A model generated the notes under the pieces. The model worked only from the letters and a program-made list of their open reading frames with translations. It was not told the origin of the DNA and did no database searches. This document shows, piece by piece, positions 47,141 to 51,492 of a stretch of DNA of 51,492 nucleotides; position 1 is the stretch's first letter, and the number at the start of each line of letters is the position of its first letter. The stretch comes from Chloroflexota bacterium. Its GTDB lineage: Bacteria > Chloroflexota > Limnocylindria > Limnocylindrales > CSP1-4. Where the stretch lies: positions 1 to 51,492 of the forward strand of contig JAKOQS010000141.1 in assembly GCA_029778235.1 (NCBI GenBank), written 5' to 3'. Both the position numbers and the translations under genes were made by a program.

Positions 47141-48567
47141 GCCGCGGGCGGCGCGGCATCGGCCGAGGACGCGGGACGGTCGAGGTCGTCACCGGCGTCG
47201 GCAGCGAGCTCGGGAGCGGGCGTGGCGGCGGGATCCGGGATCGCGCCGTCGGTCGGCGCCGGGGCGGGGGCCGGGTCGGCGGGCACGGCCGGGGCCTCGA
47301 CCGCGGTCGGAGCGGCGGCTGCCGCGGGAGTGGGAGATTCCGTAGCGGGCCATGCGGGCTGGACGGCCGCGGGCCACGACGGCTCGGGGGCCGGCCAGGC
47401 GGGCTGGGTCGCCGGGGCCGGGGCCGGCCAGGCGGCCGGGGCCGGGGCCGGGGGGGCGGCCGGGGCCCAGGCGGGCTGGGCCGCCGGGTACTGGCCCGTC
47501 GGCGCGTAGGCCACCCCGGCCATCCCGGCGCCGAACGCGGCCGGAGCCGCATAGCCCGCCGGTGCCGCGTACGCCACGGGCGCGCCGTACCCACCGGGGA
47601 CGCCGGGGAGGGAGGAGGGCTCGCGCCAGGCGCCGGGCCCGCCCTGGGTCGGAGGAGTCGGGCCGACCGCGTCGGCCGTGGCCGACCCGCCGCGGAGGAC
47701 GCGCCAGAGGGCGAGCAGCACCGCGCCGAAGCCGAACAGGGTCGCGATCATCGAGACGAAGGGGATCATCCCCGCGAAGGCCAGGACGATCACGCCGACC
47801 ACTGTCGCGAAGTACGGCCGCTCGGCCTCGCGCCGGCCGCGGAGCCGGCCCAGGAGCCAGTCGCCCAGCCAGACGGCCGCGATGACCCATCCGAGGAAGG
47901 CGAGCGTCGGCGTCACGACGAACAGCAGGATCAGGCCGAGCGGCGCGCCGATGACGGTGGCCATGAGCAGGAACGAGACCGCCGGGAGCAGGAGCGTGCC
48001 CGCGATGCCGGCGATGAGGACGAGGCCGGGCTCGCGGCTGATCAGCGACTCGACCGACCGGACCTGGCGGCCGGCGACCGCGGCGAGGAAGAGCGCGAAC
48101 AGGACGACGAGCAGGGCTGCGCCGAGCATGAAGAGGATGAGCAGGGGGATCAGCGCGAGCGAGAGCGCCGCGAGGTCGCCCTTGAGGTCGCGCACCGGCC
48201 GGACGATCGTCGCGCCTGGGGCGGCGGCGATCGTGCCGTTGAGAGTGCTGACGTCGCCGGTGACGACGGTGCCGCTGTCGAGCGTGGCCGTCCCGTCGAT
48301 GACGAGGAGCGAGCCGATCGTCGCCCCGGTCGCGGTGGCGGTCCCATCGACGAGCAGCACGTGGTCCACGTCGCCGGCGATCGTCGCGATGCCGTTGGCG
48401 ACGACCAGCGCGTCGAGAGACTGATCGGCCGGGACGGTGACCGGGCCGTCGAGCGAGATGACGACGCGGCCGCTGTCGATCGTGACCGGCTCCGCCGCGA
48501 GGACCGTCGGCGCGGCGACGGTCAGGAGCAGGACGATAGCGATGAGCGGGGTGAGGAGGCGTCTCAC
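47137..48567 (-). CDS. Membrane protein with N-terminal bactofilin-like beta-helix and Pro/Ala-rich tail
   Basis: 476 residues. A signal peptide (1-24, PLIAIVLLLTVAAPTVLA) is followed by a repeating short-strand region (about 30-115: VVANGIATIAGDVDHVLLVD, GTATATGATIGSLLVIDGTA), as in bactofilin/polymer-forming folds. Four membrane helices follow (about 132-290), then a tail of about 180 residues rich in Pro, Ala and aromatic PAW/PAQ units. GTG start after AAAGGGGA. Coupled to the sensor kinase, so it may be a co-sensor in the envelope. Confidence 0.75.
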   Translation of the reverse strand: MRRLLTPLIAIVLLLTVAAPTVLAAEPVTIDSGRVVISLDGPVTVPADQSLDALVVANGIATIAGDVDHVLLVDGTATATGATIGSLLVIDGTATLDSGTVVTGDVSTLNGTIAAAPGATIVRPVRDLKGDLAALSLALIPLLILFMLGAALLVVLFALFLAAVAGRQVRSVESLISREPGLVLIAGIAGTLLLPAVSFLLMATVIGAPLGLILLFVVTPTLAFLGWVIAAVWLGDWLLGRLRGRREAERPYFATVVGVIVLAFAGMIPFVSMIATLFGFGAVLLALWRVLRGGSATADAVGPTPPTQGGPGAWREPSSLPGVPGGYGAPVAYAAPAGYAAPAAFGAGMAGVAYAPTGQYPAAQPAWAPAAPPAPAPAAWPAPAPATQPAWPAPEPSWPAAVQPAWPATESPTPAAAAAPTAVEAPAVPADPAPAPAPTDGAIPDPAATPAPELAADAGDDLDRPASSADAAPPAA

Positions 48568-48719
48568 CGGAGTCCCCTTTCGATCGCGGCCACCCGGCCG
48601 CGTGCTTCGTGTCGGCTGGGCGGCGGGCCGTCTGCCCGCCCCGGACTCGAAGGTCGTCTGACATGGACGACGCTACCGGCGCCGCCCGCTCGTTCCCAGC
48701 CGGGCACCCGGCATCCCCG

Positions 48720-48739
48720 GGGTGGGGTTTCCCCCACCC
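48720..48739. repeat. Inverted repeat with TTTC loop
   Basis: GGGTGGGG and CCCCACCC form an 8-bp perfect stem around TTTC, in the 298-bp divergent region between the bactofilin-like gene and the toxin-antitoxin pair. Role unclear. Confidence 0.5.
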
Positions 48740-48830
48740 GTCCGGGGTGGCTGGCAGCAGGTGGTGTCGGGATGACCGACGGGCGAGGCGCGCAGGAGGG
48801 CGCGGGCAGCGCGGGGTGAGGCTAGGTGGA

Positions 48831-48858
48831 TCGACATCGGACGTCAGATGGTTATGAT
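48831..48858 (+). promoter_or_regulatory. Promoter of the Xre-RES operon (TCGACA - 16 nt - TATGAT)
   Basis: The -35 matches TTGACA at five of six bases and the -10 is TATGAT; the ATG lies 7 nt after the -10, so the transcript is leaderless or nearly so. Confidence 0.65.
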
Positions 48859-48877
48859 TCGGCACATGACCGATGTC
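48833..48877. promoter_or_regulatory. Inverted repeat around the toxin-antitoxin promoter, probable operator
   Basis: GACATCGG (48833-48840) and CCGATGTC (48870-48877) are perfect mirror arms centred on the -10 box (48853-48858). This fits autoregulation by the Xre antitoxin. Confidence 0.55.
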
Positions 48878-49588
48878 CGTATCGTGGCCCTCGACCCCCG
48901 GCTCGACCTGCCCGGCCTCCTGCCGGCCGCCCTGGGTCTGACGCGGCGGGCAGCGGACCTGGGCCTGCTGCCTGACCGCCCGCCGATCGAGCGGCTCGAC
49001 CTCGGCCTGGTCCGGGAGATCGGGCGAGAGGCCATGGAGGCGGGCCTCGGCCGCGATGTCGCTCTGGAACTCCTCCACGCGGACGACGCCGACCCCGGCG
49101 CGCTCGAGTCGGCGATCCGCCGACTCGATGGGGCGCTGATCGACTCGCCGATCCCCCAGCGCGAGATCCCTGCGCTGCTGGGCACGTACGGCCTCGACGG
49201 GCTGGCCGAGCTCGCTGGAGCGTCCGCGGCGAGCCTGCGCCGCTACACGGCCGGCACCCGGGCCGTGCCGGATGCCGTCGCGGCACGGATCCACTTCGTG
49301 GCACTCGTCACCTCGGACCTTGCCGGGTCGTACAACGCCTTCGGGCTTCGGCGTTGGTGGGAGCGTCCGCGGGCCGCGTTGGGTGGCCGATCGCCGCGGG
49401 AGGCCCTCGCGCGGGACTGGTCGCCGGACATGCCCGAGGCGATCGCGGTCGCTGCGCTCGCAGCGGCGCTGGCGGGTGACACGGGCGTCGGCCTCGCCGA
49501 TGGGCGCGACGCCGCGGCAGAGCCGGAGCCGCTGCACCCTTCGCGGGCGGCCATGGGGGCGCGACCGGGCTCGCGGGGCCGACGGTGA
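48866..49588 (+). CDS. Xre/MbcA/ParS-type antitoxin
   Basis: 240 residues. The central part has a helix-turn-helix (GLDGLAELAGASAASLRRYT) and the C-terminal region GSYNAFGLRRWWERPRAALG followed by RSPREALARDWSPD matches the toxin-binding domain (pattern W..P...LGG..P...L). The first 90 residues (DPRLDLPGLLPAALGLTRRA) are extra relative to small Xre antitoxins. Partner RES toxin starts by GTGA overlap. The ATG lies 7 nt after TATGAT, and an inverted repeat surrounds the promoter. Confidence 0.82.
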   Translation: MTDVRIVALDPRLDLPGLLPAALGLTRRAADLGLLPDRPPIERLDLGLVREIGREAMEAGLGRDVALELLHADDADPGALESAIRRLDGALIDSPIPQREIPALLGTYGLDGLAELAGASAASLRRYTAGTRAVPDAVAARIHFVALVTSDLAGSYNAFGLRRWWERPRAALGGRSPREALARDWSPDMPEAIAVAALAAALAGDTGVGLADGRDAAAEPEPLHPSRAAMGARPGSRGRR

Positions 49589-50115
49589 TCGTCTTCCGAC
49601 ACGCGGACGCGCGATACCCCTTCCTCTGGGAGTCCGACCGCCAGCCGCCCGGGCGGTGGCACGGTCCGGGAGAGGGGCCGGTCGGCTACCTCAGCGAGAC
49701 CCCCGACGGGGCCTGGGCGGAGTTCCTGCGCCACGAGGGGATCACGGAGGCGGCCGACCTCGCTGGGGTGGAGCGCGCGCTCTGGGCGGTGGACCTGCCG
49801 GAGCCGCCGGCGGTCACGCCCCTGCTCCCGGTACGGACGATGACGGGCGGGCTCGACACGTACAACGCCTGCCGCATCGCTGCCCGGAGGGTCCGGCGCC
49901 GCCCGGAGGCGGTCGGCCTCGTGGCGCCGTCGGCGGCGCTGCTGCCGCGGACCCCGTCGGGCTACCGGACGGATCACGGTCTCCGCCCCGCGGGACCGCG
50001 CAGAGAGCGGGTCTTCGTGCTCTTCGGGAGGCGGCCCGACCTCGTCGGCTGGTGCGCGTGCGCCGCCGGCCGGCCGCGGGCGGACCTGCTGCCGCGGGTA
50101 CGCCGTCTCGCGTGA
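49585..50115 (+). CDS. RES-domain toxin (NAD+ phosphorylase family)
   Basis: 176 residues, nearly all RES domain: FRHADARYPFLW, PGRWHGPGEGPVGYLSETPD and GAWAEFLRHEGI carry the Arg/Glu/Ser positions that name the family; LDTYNACRIAARRV follows. RES toxins split NAD+ by phosphorolysis and stop growth. GTG start, 4-nt overlap with the antitoxin gene. The neutraliser encoded just upstream is the standard order for this class. Confidence 0.85.
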   Translation: MIVFRHADARYPFLWESDRQPPGRWHGPGEGPVGYLSETPDGAWAEFLRHEGITEAADLAGVERALWAVDLPEPPAVTPLLPVRTMTGGLDTYNACRIAARRVRRRPEAVGLVAPSAALLPRTPSGYRTDHGLRPAGPRRERVFVLFGRRPDLVGWCACAAGRPRADLLPRVRRLA

Positions 50116-50230
50116 ATCGACGGAGGGCGGTGCCCGCACCGCTCGCGGCATCCCGGCGCCCGCGAGGCCCCGCCGGCCGCGCGTGCGCCCGAGCGGCGCG
50201 CTGCGCGCCCACCGCCGTCCGCGCCGGGTG

Positions 50231-50236
50231 CATCAT
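50231..50236 (+). promoter_or_regulatory. -10-like element CATCAT, leaderless-type
   Basis: CATCAT, 6 nt, then the GTG start of the response regulator. Confidence 0.4.
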
Positions 50237-50242
50237 CCGGTC

Positions 50243-50914
50243 GTGACCGAGCAGCCGCCGCCCCTGCGCGTCGTCATCGCCGAGGATTCGGTCCTCCTGC
50301 GCGAGGGCCTGGCCAGGCTCATCGAGGAGACCGGCGGGGTCGTGGTCGCGCGTGTGGGCGACGGGCCGTCGTTCGTCGGCGCCGTGCTCGAGCACCGGCC
50401 GGACGTCTCGGTCGTGGATGTCCGGATGCCGCCGACGCAGCGAGACGAGGGCCTCCGGGCGGCGATCGAGGCGCGGCGGCTCGTGCCCGGGACCCCCGTG
50501 CTCGTCCTGAGCCAGTACGTCGAGCGGCAGTATGCGAGCGAGCTGCTCGCCGACGGGGCCGGCGGCGTCGGCTACCTCCTGAAGGACCGGGTCGCGGACG
50601 TGCGTGAGTTCGTGGACGCGCTCCGTCGCGTGGCCGGCGGCGGGACAGCGCTCGACCCCGAGGTCGTCTCGCAGCTCATGGTCCGGCGCCGACGGGACGA
50701 CCGCCTCGGCGAGCTGACCCCACGGGAGCGCGAGGTCCTCGAGGCCATGGCCGAGGGGCGCACCAACGCGGGCATCGCCGCCAAGCTGACGATCACCGAG
50801 GGCGCGGCCGAGAAGCACATCAGCAGCATCTTCGGCAAGCTCGAGCTTCCCGATTCAGCGAGCGACCACCGGCGCGTCCTCGCCGTGCTCGCGTACCTGG
50901 GCGCCGAGGGGTAG
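50243..50914 (+). CDS. NarL/LuxR-family response regulator
   Basis: 223 residues. Receiver domain: VVIAEDSVLLREGLARL (acidic pocket), SVVDVRMPP with the phospho-Asp, VLVLSQYVERQYASELL and GYLLKDRV. DNA-binding domain: ELTPREREVLEAMAEGRTNA and EKHISSIFGKLEL. Its partner may be the NarL-type kinase at 44810-47140. The upstream in-frame extension (20 codons, basic) is unlikely to be translated; the GTG at 50243 fits the family start and the upstream -10-like box. Confidence 0.9.
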   Translation: MTEQPPPLRVVIAEDSVLLREGLARLIEETGGVVVARVGDGPSFVGAVLEHRPDVSVVDVRMPPTQRDEGLRAAIEARRLVPGTPVLVLSQYVERQYASELLADGAGGVGYLLKDRVADVREFVDALRRVAGGGTALDPEVVSQLMVRRRRDDRLGELTPREREVLEAMAEGRTNAGIAAKLTITEGAAEKHISSIFGKLELPDSASDHRRVLAVLAYLGAEG

Positions 50915-51002
50915 CCGGAGGGCGGACGGGCGGGGCGATGACGCGGCATCCGAGCCCCGCGACGGGCGGTCGGCGGGTGCGGCCTCGGCGCGGGGCGCCC
51001 GG

Positions 51003-51008
51003 TATCAT
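51003..51008 (+). promoter_or_regulatory. -10 element TATCAT upstream of the AOR gene
   Basis: TATCAT lies about 160 nt before the AOR start, so the mRNA would have an unusually long leader for this window, GC-rich and able to fold. Confidence 0.4.
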
Positions 51009-51170
51009 GGCCCTCGTTCGACCCGACGGCGGCCGCCGGCCGTCGCCGGGCGATCGCCGCGACGGGGAGCGCGGCAGCGCGGGAATGCATGGCGGCCTCT
51101 CCTGGCCCACGGGTCGAGCGAGCCGCGCGGACGTGACGCACCGGCCCACGGGCCGAGGGAGGCACCGGCG

Positions 51171-51492
51171 ATGAGTGGCATGCGCACCGGGAAGATCCTC
51201 CACGTGGACCTGACCACGCGGTCGATCGAGGTCGAGGAGCCCCCGGAGTCGTTCTTCCGGCAGTACTTCGGCGGCTCCGCGATGGGCCTCTACTACATCC
51301 TCCGGGACATGCCGGCAGGGACCGCCCCCTACGACCCCGCGAACGTCCTGACGTTCATGCTCAGCCTCACCACCGGCACGCCGATCGCCGGGCAGAGCCG
51401 CGTCTGCGTGAACGCCCGCTCGCCGCTCGTGGACGGCATCGGCGACAGCCAGGCCGGTGGGTTCTGGCCCGCCGAGCTCCGCTTCTCCGGGT
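51171..51492 (+). CDS. Aldehyde ferredoxin oxidoreductase-type protein, N-terminal part
   Basis: 107 residues are visible, and the gene runs off the right edge. GKILHVDLTTRSIEVEEPPE and QYFGGSAMGLYYILRD match the AOR N-terminal domain, and GTPIAGQSRVCVNARSPLVD with GIGDSQAGGFWPAEL matches the pterin-binding strand pattern. AOR enzymes hold a tungsten bis-pterin and a [4Fe-4S] cluster and oxidise aldehydes to acids with ferredoxin. The cluster Cys residues would be further downstream. GAGGGAGG precedes the ATG by 8 nt. Confidence 0.9.
   Translation, partial: MSGMRTGKILHVDLTTRSIEVEEPPESFFRQYFGGSAMGLYYILRDMPAGTAPYDPANVLTFMLSLTTGTPIAGQSRVCVNARSPLVDGIGDSQAGGFWPAELRFSG

Noticed and set aside
47189-49537. 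A 782-codon minus-strand frame over the bactofilin-like and antitoxin genes
   Set aside because: Composition is Arg/Pro/Gly-rich and two well-supported genes in other frames occupy it.
51009-51170. Molybdenum cofactor riboswitch before the AOR gene
   Set aside because: I could not align the conserved core of the Moco motif by eye; left as an unidentified leader.

Overview
The window is very GC-rich bacterial DNA with dense, mostly minus-strand gene blocks and many ATGA/GTGA start-stop overlaps. Many genes have the motif TANNNT (or CANNAT) exactly 6 nt before an ATG/GTG start, which suggests leaderless mRNAs. A fused CtaA-CtaB heme A pathway protein, cytochrome bd genes, a PyrK-dependent PyrD, PyrR-type pyrimidine control and a tungsten-type aldehyde ferredoxin oxidoreductase point to a Chloroflexota-like (possibly Limnocylindria-type) or deep actinobacterial-type organism with flexible respiration. 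This placement is inference; no rRNA or tRNA gene is visible to test it.

Layout. 1-5184: 3' part of an HtrA-like protease with Gln/Asn/Gly repeats, a convergent LOG-family/ArsC-like pair, then an ACT protein, a DUF5612-like protein, exonuclease III and an HpcH/HpaI aldolase on the plus strand. 5269-13000: a beta-CASP metallo-hydrolase and a YczE-type membrane protein with back-to-back promoters, a degenerate GGDEF membrane protein, the CtaA-CtaB fusion, a divergent thioredoxin-like lipoprotein and a small membrane protein with three 18-residue repeats. 13125-27296 (all minus): two small hypothetical proteins and a membrane protein, then pyrK-pyrD-pyrE, cydA-cydB-cydD-cydC, an AGPS-like FAD oxidase and an FGGY kinase. 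27737-31504 (plus): a group II PLP decarboxylase, a J-domain protein and a membrane protein whose DNA is flanked by a 25-bp duplication of the J-protein gene 3' end. 31558-36421 (minus): a small ORF, a DadA/PuuB-type oxidoreductase, and pyrR-pyrB-pyrC behind a leader with a PyrR-binding-type hairpin. 36618-42093 (minus): a very large anti-sigma factor, an ECF sigma factor, a GalT-like protein with an altered active site, and lipB. 42677-51492: a collagen-like secreted protein, a PfkB kinase, a noncoding palindrome array, a NarL-type sensor kinase with a bactofilin-like partner, a Xre-RES toxin-antitoxin pair, a response regulator and the start of an AOR gene.

How it fits together. Five of the de novo pyrimidine genes plus the regulator gene lie in two clusters (pyrKDE and pyrRBC). 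Aerobic respiration is represented by heme A synthesis and by a complete bd oxidase with its CydDC exporter. The sensor kinase and the LuxR-type regulator may form one two-component system, although they sit about 3 kb apart on opposite strands.

The least explained signals are the palindrome array at 44442-44694 (CAC-N3-GTG core, three copies exactly 30 bp apart), the 1.36-kb segment between duplicated J-gene ends (30161-31546), the repeat-bearing small membrane protein (12566-12994), and low-complexity insertions inside otherwise conserved enzymes.
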